Below, piece after piece: positions 1 to 13,500 of a stretch of DNA of 64,000 bases. This stretch comes from Cubamyces lactineus (taxonomy: Eukaryota; Basidiomycota; Agaricomycetes; Polyporales; Polyporaceae). The notes below the pieces were generated by a model. It saw only the letters and a list, made by a program, of their open reading frames with translations, searched no databases and was not told the DNA's origin. A program made the translations under genes and the position numbers. Location: the NCBI GenBank assembly GCA_022376465.1, contig JACDTU010000006.1:310001-374000 (forward strand). The letters run 5' to 3'. Position 1 is the first letter of the stretch. Each line of letters opens with the position of its first letter.

Positions 1-3000
1 GTCTGATCGGGATACGGCCTTTGGCTGATTTCAGGCTGGTCAGCGAGCTGACCGCTTCTTAGTTCCAGGAGCAGTCGGTCTCAAAATGTAATGGCTTGTC
101 AGTGGTCACACATACTCGGTGTACGAAGCGAAGCAGTTGCTTCGCTGCGGCACCCATGCACTACTAACACCATCCTTGCCCAGCACTTCGTCACTCTGCA
201 CCCGCAATGACGACTCAGCGCAACGGGCTTGACAGAGCCGATGTGCGGAGGTAGGCAGGCGCGTTTGAAACGCTTCAAGGAAGCCACCACGAGCTCGACG
301 CTGTCATTTTGTCAGACGGCCGGATGCAGCGCGGTGGACCGGAAGACAAATCGTATAATCACGGTCTCGTGTGCAGGTATTAGCGTCCGAGTCCGACGCG
401 CAATAAATCCCTAATGTGAATGATAATAACTGTTCCCTCCGGGGCGATCAATGCCGGACGTCTCAGCTTCCGAAGACTCACTTACTGAACTCCGGTCTCA
501 TTTATTCATCGCACTCTGACAGAGTGATCGCTGGTCTGCGTAGCGGAGAGACAGAAGACGGCGGGCTCGCTGGTCGTCGCCAGGGACGGGTGCCAGGACT
601 GTGGAGACTACTGTACGCATCACGGTCCGCCGCTACTACCCGCCGCTTCCATTGAGCTTGAATAACCACTAGCCGAGTATGATGAATGTGCATCCGAAGC
701 CGGTCGTTCATACGCAACGCAATGGCTATAACGCCGGTGCATGGTTGTGTGCCACATTACTAGTAGTCTAGTACTACGGTGTGGATGGTACATTCAAGTT
801 GGACATTACATTACCAATGGAAAATGATGTCGCTGCACGTCTGCCTCGCGGTATTCATACGGTGCAGTTTCAGTAACTTAGTTTCGGCCAGTCCACGGAC
901 TACCACCCATCCAAGTGGAGCTTCCCAACGGCCTAGAGCAACGGAGTAATGGAACACATCTGGAATCAAGAGGCCGAACGGTGCCTGCAGTGCGGTAGCC
1001 TCGTTCCACCTGTCACTGTCAACGATCGGGTGGGTGGAATATGCGTGCGCCGTGCACCGTGGGCCTGCGCAATGTAGGCCGAAACCTTGCAATATGTGAT
1101 CAAGTCCGGACGCCGAACCTGTGCGTTTACATTTCCGCGTCGATCCCTCCGTCCGCGGAGGCCAAGGCATCCCAAGACAGCTGTCTTCCAAGTGCTCCCC
1201 GACGTGTGTATCATTCGCGAAGCTACACATACACATCACATGCCAGGAGCCAGGACAAAATGCGCTAGACCGCCAGGAAGGCGGAATGTGTCCCCAATGC
1301 CGTCACCTCGCCCGTCGAATACTGAACGCCATGAGACACCATGCGGACTTGACGCTGCAACATCAAAAACACAGGACACACGGAACTCCCAGCAACATGC
1401 ACACACACGCCTTTCCCAAGACCCCCTCCCCTACCACGCACGCCACGCCTTCGCGCATCTGATCGCCCCCACCGTCCTCCGCGGGTCCCCGCCGGTGATT
1501 AACGTCGGTGAGAACGCCATCCACGGAATTGGCCCCAATCAGACAATCAAGCGACGAGACGCGAGACGCGCCGGGAGAAACGAAGGTGGACGGGCAGTCA
1601 GCGTTGAAGGTCTTCCCCGCATGACTTGCACGGCTGCGCATGCCGGCGGACGTGGAGAATCTGAGGACATTGGCGGTACGTTGACATGTGGACATGGTCG
1701 CTCAGCGCTCTGCGCTCAGTGCACAGAGATGGACGTACGTACGTACGGGGCTCGTGACAATCAGGGTTCAGGTCTAGATAGCTGGATGGCAACGCAAGAA
1801 GAGAACGCACGTAGAGTTCCAGTACGTCTCCCTGGCACCGCGACGGCAGTGGCCGCAATGCTGCGGCGAACTACCAGGACGCCGTGAATGAGTAGATCTT
1901 GCGACGCCTCTGCGTGGTACTATGAATTGACCCGGGGACATCGGGGACGTCATCCCGCAGTTCGAAGTTGTTGTGGTGTTGTTCGAAGTTCAGGATTGGA
2001 CGCTTGACGCTCACGCTGCGCTTCGTACGTTGTATGCCAGTGGATAGCATGTGCAACGATGGCCGTGTATATCTGCAGCCGACGGGAACCCTACTGCGCC
2101 ATCCCGCTGGTGCGGAGGATAGCTAATTGAGACTCGGGAGGGATATCAGCTGCCTGCGTTCGTTCTTGGCTAATCAATGTTCGTACCACATCTGACGAAC
2201 ACTATCAACACTTCTGCTTCGCGCCGGGAAGAGGAGAGTTAAGGTGGAAGGCTGACATGAGTGATTGTATCTCCCAGCTTGAGACCGTGTCCTGCTAGAT
2301 GCCTGTGGACGTGAGGCCGCTGAAGAATTTGCTGTCAAGGATTTAGATGGCGTCCGACGACGGCTGAAGAAGTAAAGCCCGGCAGGCTACAGCCTCAGTC
2401 GCTTCACCATCGAGCCTTGGACCTTGGAATGGTCCGACATGAGACCGGCGGCAATGCCTGGGCATGCGGGGGAGATTGGAACCATAGTGAGTGGCTGCAG
2501 ACCTATGCACGCAGAGTATGGACAGTTTGCGCGTTGCATCGCACCATACATCGGCCAGGCTTGCTTCTGGACGACTCTCGTCCTTACGTTGAATTTGTGG
2601 CGCACTGAAGGTTTGAACGTCGTATGTCAGAATGGGCTGTTCCGCACTGAAGGTTTGGTGCGTGGCTCTGGCAACACACCAAAGGAACGCATGTAGGTTA
2701 CAGGCCTAGGCCCTGTGCCGGTAAACAGCACTGCAACAGTCCGTGCAGTCCACTGTCCATTTGAGCGATTGCGCTGCGACGTCGGGAGCGCTCACGTCGG
2801 AGCGCGACCGGTCATGTTCATAATGAATGATGATGCACTCTAGCCCGTAGCGGCACATCGGCAAACGCCCTATGTCAGATTCCAGGCCATTCAACACAAG
2901 ATGGAGCAAACACCCTCGCGAATCATAATCGTACATCATGACATTGAAAGAATTGAACGCGCGGCGCTCGGTGAACGCTACGTAGAGGCGTCCGGGGGCT

Positions 3001-4820
3001 CGCGGGGTTCCCGACAAACGCCACGAGCTCTCGGACTGTGGATGGTCATCAGCTCTGCGCAGAGTATGAGATCCTTACTATGGCACGGTCTGAGTGGTCA
3101 GTGCGTATTGAAAGTCGAATGCTAGCCGCCGACAGGATACACAAAGGCGCGCAGCCGACGTGGGCTATCCGGCGGACGACGGCGGCAAGCTGGTGGCAAC
3201 GACGGCGGCGTGATTCTGGTGCAGGGGCGCATCCGAACAGGGTCAGGTACGGCATCCCGGGTTCCTCTCGGGCACTCGGAAGGCTTGCAGTACGCCCAGA
3301 CTAGAAGTCGAGTACCGTAATATCTCTCTGCTGCCCTGAGCATAGTGGACAGTTGCGTCGGTAGGCCTGGCGACGTGCATGCTTTTGCCGTAAATGCTGC
3401 AAGACCAGGGCCGCCGCCGCTGCGCGTTGGTGTGTCGCTGACATCATATTCGAGTTCGACGCCGTTGCACGTTCATGAGTGGGCCGTCGGAAGTACGTTC
3501 GCCCACTGCCCTCGAGGAGCGGATCGGGGACGCCCTGCTTCAGATGCATGTGCTGTGCATCGTAACGAGGAAAATAATTTAGAGTGCCAGGGACGGTGCA
3601 GCCTGCGACCCCGAGCGCATGGCAGTCATTTGGTGCCGCCGGCCTCCCGGTGGCCTCGGGATGGAACATACATCGTCAAGCGATCCCGCTGGGCTTACCC
3701 GCCGTATCACAGACGAGATGGAGAGCAGACAGATGGGAGTTGGGGTGAAAGCGTGCATAAAGGAATTCAGCCACCCGTTGGACGTTTACACTGTCAAGAA
3801 TTTGATGGAGCGCCCACGCCGCCTTCGCGCGCGCGAGGCAAAGTACTTCGCGACGTTGGATGAGATGCGACCCGTCCGCTGTCCATGCCTGTGGTGAGTT
3901 GGACGCAGCGTGGACGCTGGGGGTAGCCTTGGTGATGTCGGGAGTAGTTGGAATGTGATGGGAAGACGATACGAGCGTGGAATCAGCCGAAGCGCCCGCT
4001 GGGAACCTGGCCTCGCTTGGCTGAGGCTGAGTCTGAGCCTGAGCGGTCGCTTTCGCCGACGACCGCGACGACCGTGGACGCGCCCCCGGTGAGCCCGCCT
4101 CATCCCATCTCCTCCTCCTTCCTTCCTCCTCCCTTTCTTCCTCCTTTTCGTAACCTCCCGGCGCAGCTTCCGCGCTCGCAAGACCACGGAGCGCGCGCAC
4201 ACGCCACATGGGCGGTCGAAGCACAATTGGATACCCTGTTCTGGCAAGGCTCGCTTCCCGAAATTTACAACGATACCCCCCAAATACCCCCGCACGAGCC
4301 CTCTAGTACGTCTCTTCCCGCCTTCTCCCCCGTCGCAGGCCCTGAACAGGCACTCCCCACTCGCCTACAGGACGTGGACGCGCCGAGCTCGGTCCGCAGG
4401 CGACGCAGCCCGCCCTTTATACTACTTTGGCAATTAACGCGCGTGGATAGAGGGGTCTACATTCGATCGGTATACTACGTAAGTGCCGCACCTTTGAATG
4501 GTCTTCATGCATGCTGCGTGGGAGGGAGAGTAAGACACTAGTCATGAAAACGCACTTTATGGTCGACAGCCTAGGCGCAACGGCGGGTGTGGTGGGCACG
4601 ACAATATGCAGCCTCTGCACGACTTTTTTGCAGCGCCCAACGTCGCGCAGGCTTCGACCCGTCGTCTCATACGAGTCGCACTGCTCAAGCCACGAATTTG
4701 AATGGTTTTCCTATATTCTGAGGCCCGCAGTTTGTTTTCCAGCCCCCAGCAGCTCTCTCCCCGCAATGAATTGCTGGGAACAATGCCACTGACATGCAAT
4801 GATTGACAGCCAACTCTATC
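1..4820. other. gene-poor leading region
   Basis: I see no coding region that I can support in this 4.8 kb. Open frames exist on both strands, the longest about 266 codons at 1087-1887, but none shows a recognisable motif, a conserved exon pattern or splice-linked extensions. CT-rich runs at about 4095-4150 and 4300-4345 on the + strand resemble the pyrimidine-rich leaders often found upstream of fungal start codons. They may belong to the promoter or 5' UTR of the gene starting at 4821. Confidence 0.5.
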
Positions 4821-7800
4821 ATGGCCTCAACATCAACAACTGAGACCCGTTCGCGGGACAAACGCGACACGGTCCCACTCCTGCTTGATTCCTTCCCTGT
4901 TCCGCCAGCTTTCATTCCTCCATCGCCCCTCCTTGGCGGCGCCCCTGGATCATCTCTGCCTCCTCCCGCTTCCTCGCCATTCATTTCACCAGTTTCTTCA
5001 CCTGGGACAAAGCAGCCACCCTCTGCACCTCCGTCAGCACCACTCCCTCCCGTCCCTGGACCATCACCCATAACAGAACATGAGACCCTTATGTTCATCT
5101 CGGCCGCCCGCTCGCGACGTTCGTCGAAGATGTCGCTCGCATCCACCTCGAGCTACTACTCTCGACGTGACTCCGTCGCAACTCTTGCTAGCAACGCTAG
5201 TGGCAGCAGCGTCCCTTCCCTTTCACCGTCTACCAGCGTCACCCCATACGACTCCTCTCGCTCCCTCCGCTCATACCCATCCACAAGCTCTCTTTCTGTT
5301 CCTGTCCCACGATACAACGTAGACAGGTCGCCGGTGATCCAGCCCCGTATCTCCGAGGAAGACGCCACTGATCTCACACGCATGTCCCTTGATGAGATCT
5401 CGCTGCACTCTACTCTGCCTGAGCACCTCAGCGACGACGAGAAGGTGCTCGAGGTGGGCATAGCTCCATCGTTGTCGCGCCAACACCGTCCAGCGCGCAG
5501 AGACTCGTTCTCGTCTGTGGAAGCGCAGGAAGGGCCTCCTCAGCCGCACGAAGAACACCCTGCACCCTCAGCCACGCCGAGGCAACGGAGCGACTCTACA
5601 TCCAACTCACGCCTTCAGCGCTCCGTCGACAAGGATCTCCCTCCCCTTCCCATCTCACAGCCACCCCCGCACCTGCCCCCACCACCGCCCCCACCGCCTC
5701 CATCCCACTCGCATTCCCGCCGCTCGAGCAGCCCCGACATCAAGGATATTCTTGCCAGCACGCCCCGGCCCCGACGGAAGTCCTCCGCCGGGTCTGGGTT
5801 GCGCTCACGGTCCGCATCGCGCTCCGTGCGCAGCCTGCGCCGGCGAGTCAGCGAGGGCGTGGGTGCGAGCGCACGGACGTCCGAAGCGGGCTCGCGCCGC
5901 ACAAGTGCCGCGACGAGTCTCAGTCGGCGGACGAGCGGGACGTCTGTCGTCCGTGCGCGGTCTCGCCCAGAGTCTCTCAGTGAGCTCGCGTATGAGCAGA
6001 GCGCGATGGTGCCAGTGGAGGGCGAGGGCGACGTGTGGGACGAAGACTCGTTTGTGTCTGACTATGGAGTGCCTATCGACGAGACGGGCACACCGTACGA
6101 GATGTTCGATGGAGAGGAGGAAGCGCGATTGGAGAAGGAGCTTGATGGGGACGGCAGCGACTCGGATTCAAGTCTGGATCTGCACACACCGCTTCCGTGA
6201 GTAAAATGTTTCTTCTATTTGTTCCGCGTTGATTTTGGTCGTCGCGGCGATTTTGACTGCGTGCGTGTATGCGGAATGCTGACGGCGATGTTGGCGATCG
6301 ACAGGCACTTGATGGTGCGGGACGGCCTGCTCTCGCCTCATTCGAAGCTCGTGCAGTCTTCCCGGAACACGACGCCGCTCCCGAACAACCGTCCGGGGAG
6401 CGTGTTCAGTGTCGCCTCGACCGGTGGGTGCCATCGAGCTGTGATGTGCTGCAGGAGCTGATTGAGTGTGATCGCAGCGGGCTCTGTGATGACGAAGTCT
6501 GGGCTGTTCAAGGACGAGCGTGATACAGTGAAGCGGCGCGTACGACATCGGGACGGCAGGTTACTAGCTGGAGGTATTGGTCTCACCACTGGGCTTGGCT
6601 GGAGTGACAGGTGAGCAACGCGACATACGTCCATGTATCGATCACTGACAACGAGGACCGGCAGCGAGGACGAGGACGCTCCGTCACCACTGATCCATCA
6701 AATATCATCGCGCTCGCTCAAGAAGCGCGCAGCATCGACAACATCACTGCGAAGTACCACGGATTCACTATCGCGCTCTTATGGCGGGCACATGCCCGAG
6801 AGCCGGATGGAGGAGTTCGGCATGCTACCCAAGAGCTCCCGTACGGCGCCTCCTACGTCTTGGAATAAACCGCGCACCCTCCCGGGACACATGCCAAGCA
6901 GCGACTGGCGCACAAGCACGGGCAGCTCGATTTCCAGCGCATCGTCTGCGTCCGCGTTCTCGCGCACCCAGTCGCGCACGTCTGTGACCTCCCACCGCTC
7001 TGCACCAGCCACCTCCTCCAGTCGGCGCGGGTTGGAGACGTCATTGGGTCATATCCGCGAAGGTGACGAGGTCGGGTTCAACACGCCCTCGACGTCCTCG
7101 ACCGCGAGCCTCCCAATGCCGGTCACGCCTGACGACGCACCGGTGCGCAGCAGGGCAGGGTCGTTGGGTGCAAAGAAGGTACCGGCGCGCCTTGACCTGG
7201 GCCGCACGCCCGACTTGACACCGCAAGACTTGGTCGTCGTCACCTCCGCTAGCCCTTCGTCGACGTCTATGAGCACGCCGTCTACTGCGAACACCGCGAC
7301 GCCCTCAAGACAGACCGTTCCTCGTCCGCTGCGGCTACCTCAATCACAGAGCGTGCTCAGGCGCGCGACGGATCCTACGGCGTTTGCACGTCCACCGCTA
7401 CCCTCCACGTCTGCAAGTACAGGCTCCTCGGCCGCAGATCGCGCATCGACGGGCGCCCTTCGCCAGAAACCGTCCTTGCAGAGCTTGCGGCCACCGAGCA
7501 CTCGCCCGGGTGGAGGAGCGATGAGCGCCCCACCTCAAGAGGGAGGGATCGCCTTCCCCTCACGCTCTCCCGTCAAGTCTGCGCCCGTAGCCCGTAGCGC
7601 TTCCGCTGGTGCCGCGGGTCCGTCCAAACTGAAACCGCGGACAGGGACCGGAATGGTCTACCGCACGGCGGGTAACTCGGCCTCTGCTGCTGGCGCAAGC
7701 GTGAGCTCAACAAGCAGACCTGCCGCGAGCGCGCCTGCGACGGCAAATAACGTGCGTCCGACGATGTTGCGCATGCCGAGCACGACATCGCTCCGGAGTG

Positions 7801-7826
7801 TCAAGGGCGTCGGCGTCGCGCGCTGA
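4821..7826 (+). CDS. large disordered Ser/Pro/Arg-rich protein, function unknown
   Basis: Four exons (4821-6196, 6305-6423, 6478-6610, 6665-7826) join in frame to 929 codons. The start is the first ATG of the open frame; earlier in-frame starts are only TTG. The N-terminal half is rich in Ser, Pro and Arg, with a polyproline run near residues 290-305 and many RRxS-type stretches that look like basophilic kinase sites. An acidic patch near residues 405-455 precedes a better conserved-looking core (PHLMVRDGLLSPHSKLV, then a TKSGLFKDERDTVKRR stretch and a Gly-rich GGIGLTTGLGWSD) spread over the two short middle exons. The C-terminal third is again low-complexity Ser/Thr. No catalytic domain or membrane segment is visible. 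I infer a scaffold or regulatory protein from composition only. Intron ends are GT...AG, and intron 1 is 108 bp. Confidence 0.8.
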
Positions 7827-8509
7827 GTTCCTTTCCCGATTTTGATATCGATATGGTACACTACTGCTACTACTTCCTTAGATTGCCCTTTTCCCTGCCC
7901 CATTTCCTACGACTCGGGGGGCATTTGGAGCTCGTCATTGTTTTTTTTTCTGCCTTTGGAAGGGGAATTGTGGTCTGGGAATGATTCAGAGAGAGAGAGG
8001 TTGACACTTGTGCGAGTATGAGCGATTTTTGTAATACCTAATGAGCCGCGCCAGTGTTCTGTTACCAGTTAGCCAGTTAGCCAGTCAGTAGCCAGTCCCG
8101 CCCGCCCGCCAGTTCCCTTCGCTAGTACTATATCTCCTTCTCCGTTTCTGTGGGTCCGTCGTGGATTGGGGCCCGGGCGAGCGTGGGGGACGGTACTGAG
8201 AGTAGTCGTTGAGTCGGTTTCGTGCACGTACATACCATACCATTGGCATGCCCTTTCGTTGTCGCTCGTTTACATCCCTGTTTGTACACACATTGTTATC
8301 CTGATCGTGATTGTTTCATTGGGAATCTGCCCATAAGCTCTGGGTGGTCGATTGTAGCTGCGTTCGAAAGCTGTATATACCAATCTACATACGAGTCGGA
8401 GACAAACTGGCGGTTTGAAAATCGAACTGACGTAGCGCTGGGTAAGCCATTCTGTAAGAATACCGGGGACGAGGCAGGGCGCAAGGGAGGACATTCCTCT
8501 GACGAAGTG
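7827..8509. other. intergenic region between convergent genes
   Basis: About 680 bp between two convergently transcribed genes, probably their 3' UTRs. It holds a short T tract near 7940-7950, an AG-repeat near 7990-8000 and a degenerate repeat built on CAGTTAGC/CAGTC around 8065-8095. No coding feature is visible. Confidence 0.5.
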
Positions 8510-9782
8510 TTAGAGCTTGCTAGTGAGCTCGGGGTTGAGACGGGGCGACTTCCCGTCCTGCGTATTCTTGAGCAGGGCGTAGTTGAGCTCCCCGGTGTAT
8601 CCCACCTCCCTCATCCAGCTCTCCAGCGTATGGCCCTTCGGATTAATCTCCCGGATCCACTGGAAGTCTCGCTTGATGACATCGTCCCGGAACTGGGCCC
8701 ACCAGCACATGAAGTTCGCCTTCCACGACGTCGACTCGCGATCGGGGCCGTCCGGGCTGTGCTGTTTCTCGTTCGCGACGGGCTGGCTGATGTCGTCCTG
8801 GTACCATAGATCGAACCACTCCTCGAGCTCGAGCGGCTTGTAGACGGCGGGCTTGCCGGTGACCTTGGTGAAGGTGGAGACAAGGTACGGCCAGTCGACC
8901 CAGTCGCTGGCAACTTCGAGCTCCTGTGCGGACGTGGCCGCGCGGTTGTCGAAGATGTACCGGGCGAAGAAGCCGACGTCCGAGAGCGCTATCATCGGGA
9001 CGTGGCCTTGACCCATGGGGGCGGCGAATACGTACGTCCCGTCTACACGCCGGTTGAGTGGCCCGAACATGAACTGAGAGAAGGTTAGACATCGGTGCGG
9101 GGTTAACATGAAATGGCAGGCAGAAACTCACGTTGTACAGCATGTCCATGTATGGCCCAGTGGTGAGAATGCTCCAGGACATATTGTCGTCGCTGACGAC
9201 TGAGGGCTGGGCTCGCATCCAGTCGCTGACACGTGCCTTCCCATCGTAGTGCTCACAGCGATACTTGGGGTCGAAGCCTCCTTTCTGTAGCCCGACGAGT
9301 CAGATGTTGCCTGCGCACATGTAGGAATATGGTCATACCTTGAAGGAGTAATCGAGCGCACTCCAGACGAAGTGTTTCACGGTGCCGACTTGCTTCGCTA
9401 GTTCAAAGATGCGCATACCAGCGTACACCTCCTTGACCTCGCCGATGGTAAAGCCATCGGTGTTGACGAACGCGCCGTAGACACCCTCCAAGGCCTTGAG
9501 GATGGCGCTCCAGTCATCAGTACTACCTATCGAGTCCACGGATTGGTGAGTGTTCCTCCTACGATCTGCGACACTCTTTGACATACCGCTAAAGACCTCA
9601 ACGCCGCGCTGTGCGAGCTCTGTGGCACGCCCGCTCTTGGGGTTACGAGTAAACGCACGAATGGCGTACGGGGAGGGCGATCCGTCGGCGGCGGGCTTGA
9701 GCAGGGCATCGATGACGGCCAGCCCTTGGGCACCAGTCGCACCAATGACGAGGATCAATTTCTTCTGCGTTGCGTTCGCCAT
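8510..9782 (-). CDS. NmrA-like family NAD(P)-binding protein
   Basis: Four exons (9782-9587, 9526-9339, 9284-9132, 9073-8510) give 366 aa, a normal length for NmrA-like/HSCARG-type proteins. These are atypical short-chain dehydrogenase folds that bind NAD(P) and act as redox sensors or regulators. The N terminus carries the Rossmann glycine motif GATGAQG at about residues 14-20 right after a hydrophobic strand, followed by an AFTRNP segment that typically contacts the cofactor ribose/phosphate. A central TTGPYMDML segment and the C-terminal YKPLELEEWF region also fit the family. Introns of 54-60 bp interrupt the model. A TATAAAA lies about 60 bp upstream of the ATG. The xylulose kinase lies upstream on the same strand, and a decayed second copy lies inverted beyond it. 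The physiological role is unknown. Confidence 0.85.
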
Positions 9783-9840
9783 GGCAGGAGTTGAAGCAAG
9801 TCGGTGCTGGGGAGTGAGTGTATACCGGCGAGAGTGTATG

Positions 9841-9847
9841 TTTTATA
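9841..9847 (-). promoter_or_regulatory. TATA box of the NmrA-like gene
   Basis: TATAAAA reads on the minus strand about 60 bp before the start codon at 9782, a plausible core promoter position for a fungal gene. Confidence 0.5.
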
Positions 9848-10510
9848 CGGTACAGAACTTGAACCTTGAGTGGGGGCCAAGTTCCTCGCCGGGCGTACCT
9901 AAGCAGCCCCGAACCAAGTACCCTCGGATGACGATCGCTCTAATACAATCCCGCATCGCTATTCTGAACTCGTATGGGCCAAGACGTACCATGGTGAATC
10001 TGTAGAGACGCTATGCCACAAACAAGTATTCGGCCATGGCTCGGTCACCGAACTCGGCCATCCGAACCTGTGCTGTGTGTACAAGGCCGCGAAGCACCAC
10101 AGACGCCAACATGCAATGGTACGATGTCGAAAACTACGGCTGTCTATCCAACCTTTCGTGGATCGACTTTGTAGGATTGAGCTTGTGCGCGCTCGCAGAT
10201 AGTTTGCGATACTGAGGACTGCGAGGTCTCAGTGATTCCAGCAGTCTGATAGGCATTTACAGCATCGATTCAAATAGTCTATAAACGTGACATGAGATTG
10301 CTCGCATACCATGATATCATAGTCAGTGGTATCGGTTTGGACCAGACAAGAGACGATGCTACGTAGCTTTTGACGACCTCGCGCCCCCGACCCTCTTAGT
10401 CACGCCCCGACGCCCCCAGCACAACGTCCGCCTACGGTATACAACATGTCGACAGCAAAGCACGACCAAGAAGTCAAGCATTCAAATATTAGCAGAATCT
10501 ACGATTGCGC
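9848..10510. other. intergenic region upstream of the NmrA-like gene
   Basis: About 660 bp between the NmrA-like promoter and the xylulose kinase stop codon. It should hold the NmrA-like upstream control region and the kinase 3' UTR. I see no coding feature, repeat or RNA gene. Confidence 0.5.
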
Positions 10511-13500
10511 CTAGACGATGCCCTTGACGAGAAGGCCCTCGAGTCGGCAGTATTCAGGCACTAGGGCCGCGTACGACATGAAAGCGTCGACGTCGGGCTC
10601 CGCGACCTTTGCGAGGCCGAGCTGGAGCTCGGCGTCGGAGGTGGGCATTGCCGTCACGGGCTGGAGAGCGGACGGGGTGGATGTCGCGGCCGCGTCCGTT
10701 GGTTGCGAGGCTGGGTTCGGGCTAGTGATATTGCCGAGGTCAGGAGTCGTGAATGCGGTCGAGGGTGCTTCGCCGAGGGTGCTGCCGCTCATCGCTGTGC
10801 CAGAAGTCGAGCTTGTCATCGTTCGGATGCGGGTGACCTCAGTCTCCGAGAACCCAAGACCATATCCACCTGCGCCGCCGCTCCTCTCCATCTCTTCGAC
10901 CTCTTCCTCTTCCTCCTCAACAAGGATCGTCGATCCGAGCGCGGACCGCGACCCATGGCCGTACGGGGTGCTCGCCCCGCTGCCAGTAGCGCTGGGCGCC
11001 TTACTCGTGGTACCGGGGGCGTTGACGTTGGTACGCAGAGGAGCGCCTCCCGTAGCAGCCCAGCGCTTGCCCAACAATCTCCGAACTTCCTCCTCGAACC
11101 CGCCGCGCCCAGTCCCAGCAGGGGTTCCCTTCTCTTTGCCCCACACCCAGCGTGCGATATAGGCGCCACCGATAGCAGCGCGAGACGGGAAACCGGGCGC
11201 GGGAGCGTTGCGGTGAGGAATGACTTGGGCCGCGTCAATCTGAGTAGTCGGCATAAGAACGGGGGCGTTGAACACATCGCCGGCGAGGTTGGCGATAGAC
11301 GGGAAGTTCGCCGCCGCTCCCGTGGCGATGATCCTAGCAGGCAGCGGCGCGTAGTCGTACGGATCGAAAGGAAGACCCATATTGTTGCTGTTGTTGACAC
11401 CTGTAGCACGCTTCTGCTGGGCACCTGCAATAGGGCTAGGCGTAGAGTTGGTGTTGCGAGCGCGACCCGCGGCCGAACCGAAGACGCCCGCGGGGATGGT
11501 TCTCGACCAACGGACGCGGAACGAGAGAATCTGGCTCTCAAGCAAACAACGGGGATTGGCACGAAGGTCACGGAACTCGTTGACCTTCACTCCAGTTTCG
11601 AAACGGTAGATGCCCTTGACATGGGCGAACGGATACGTATCTCCCTGTAGAAGCCAGAAGCTGAACAGCTTGTCATCGAGACTGCACAGGAGGTTAGTGA
11701 GGTGGAAGTTTATGGTCGTCTCTAGTAACTTACCCGATCGAACCCCCAGGGGGAACGATAGCAACAAGACGATCGAATGCGCTCCAACTCTTGGTATACA
11801 TGTCACGTACTAGCGCACGAGGAACATCCGCATTTCTGATGCTTGCTGTGAGCCAGGATGATCGCGGTAGAACGTGTTCTACACGTACCTGCTGGTTAGC
11901 ATCATGACATACCGCTTCTTCTCACTGGCGTCCTGCGCGGGATGGGGGAAAATGTTGAAGAGGCGGGTGGGTAGATAGTTAGACGCGGGCGCCATCATGA
12001 CGTCCATTGGACCGAAGCTGAGAACGGCATCCGAAGGAGAAGGGCATAGAGAGAGGTATGTCGAAAGGTAGTCAGACGTGAATGGCGTGACGATGGCCTC
12101 TACATGCACCGGTGAGCGAATCGCCTTGTCACAGGCGACATAATCACGCACCAGGATCGAAGCCGTAACGTTCAACAAGGTACTTGGAGATGTTGCCGAT
12201 TCTTCGCCGGCCACCTGAGATGTCAACATCCCCTAGCCATGACCAGATGCGATGACCTTCTTCTCGACTGCCCCCTACAATCTCCATGACGCCCTCATCC
12301 CAATGGCTCTGCACCCCAGGCTGGGTGCCTGCATGCGCCCACAGCCCCGTGGATGCTGCCTCTGCTTCGCCCATACCGACGAGCTGACCGGTGACAAGAC
12401 TGGCAAGGAAGGAGCTTGCCATCTGCACACGCCCTGTGCGACTCCAAATGTCCGGCCATGCCTCGCGTACACGTAGTAGTTGGGCAGCAACAAGTGAAGG
12501 GTGCGCGCACGTCCCGACACGCGCAGCCATGTGGTCAGGGCCACCTAGAGCGGCCTCGAGAGCAAGAGCGTGCGTGTGAGCGGAGGTGTCTTGCGCAATG
12601 GGCGGATTTTGTAGGGAGAAAGATTGGGAAGTGATCTGAGCGTGGATAGGTAACCGTGGGTCGAGCTTCTGTAGTGGTGGTACGGGTGCCTTCCACCAAA
12701 CAAGAGCTTGCTGTAGTAGATGAGTATCTTGAGCACCATATATGCAGTATATTCAACTCGCACCTGAGCAGCACCACCGATTGCCTTGATTCTTGTCAGA
12801 TCATAATTTTTACTGAGTTTCTCGAACAGGAGGTCTGAGAAAGCAACATAGGCGCCGAAGGCATATGGTCACGCGTGGTACAAATGTTACAGCGTGACAG
12901 GTTGCGGGTCTCGATCAGAACGGGCGCCACAAATACTTCCGCGAAGCTAACGCGCGCGTACTTACCGAAGGCCTTCAACCACATTTCAACCGGGGTCGTG
13001 TACGCATCTCCGGGTGTAGTGAAGATGCCGCCCTGCGTCCTGCACGAATGAGAGCATTAGCAAATTATTATCAATGTATCGTGGGTAAAAGCAAAGACTG
13101 TGTAAAGGGATTCCAGGACCAAGCGCTCGAGTCTATATGACCCGCCTTAGCGCCGCCTCACATGGACGGACGCAGAAGGCCAGAGTGAGCATATCGATTC
13201 ATGGGCTGATACGGCAACCACAAGCATCAGAGGCCAACGTCTCCAGCCGCTCCTGCCCTACATGAGTACAGGCTGATCGACCCTTGGTAGACAAGGACCG
13301 ATGCGACTGCGCTCGAGTAGTGCTAGTGAGCCACCTGGCGAGGGCACGCCGGTGCGTTGAAACTGTCTCCTGGAAGAAGATAATTCGAGGATCTTTGCCA
13401 GACCAAGAGCAAGATCGACGCTTGGTATTCCGCAAAGAGATGAGCAAGAGATCGGTAGGGTGCCTTGCAAATAGACATCAATCAAGCAAGCAGCCGAGTC

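Noticed and set aside
1087..1887. 266-codon open frame in the leading gene-poor region
   Set aside because: No start context, motif, splice partner or plausible composition; many His/Arg/Thr runs as expected from a chance frame in GC-rich DNA.
3948..4541. 197-codon Pro-rich open frame upstream of the first gene
   Set aside because: The proline and serine content comes from CT-rich DNA. It does not join in frame to the gene at 4821 by any good splice pair, so it is more likely promoter/5' UTR.
10703..11650. 315-codon open frame on the plus strand
   Set aside because: It is antisense to the last exon of the xylulose kinase, whose minus-strand frame has clear family motifs.
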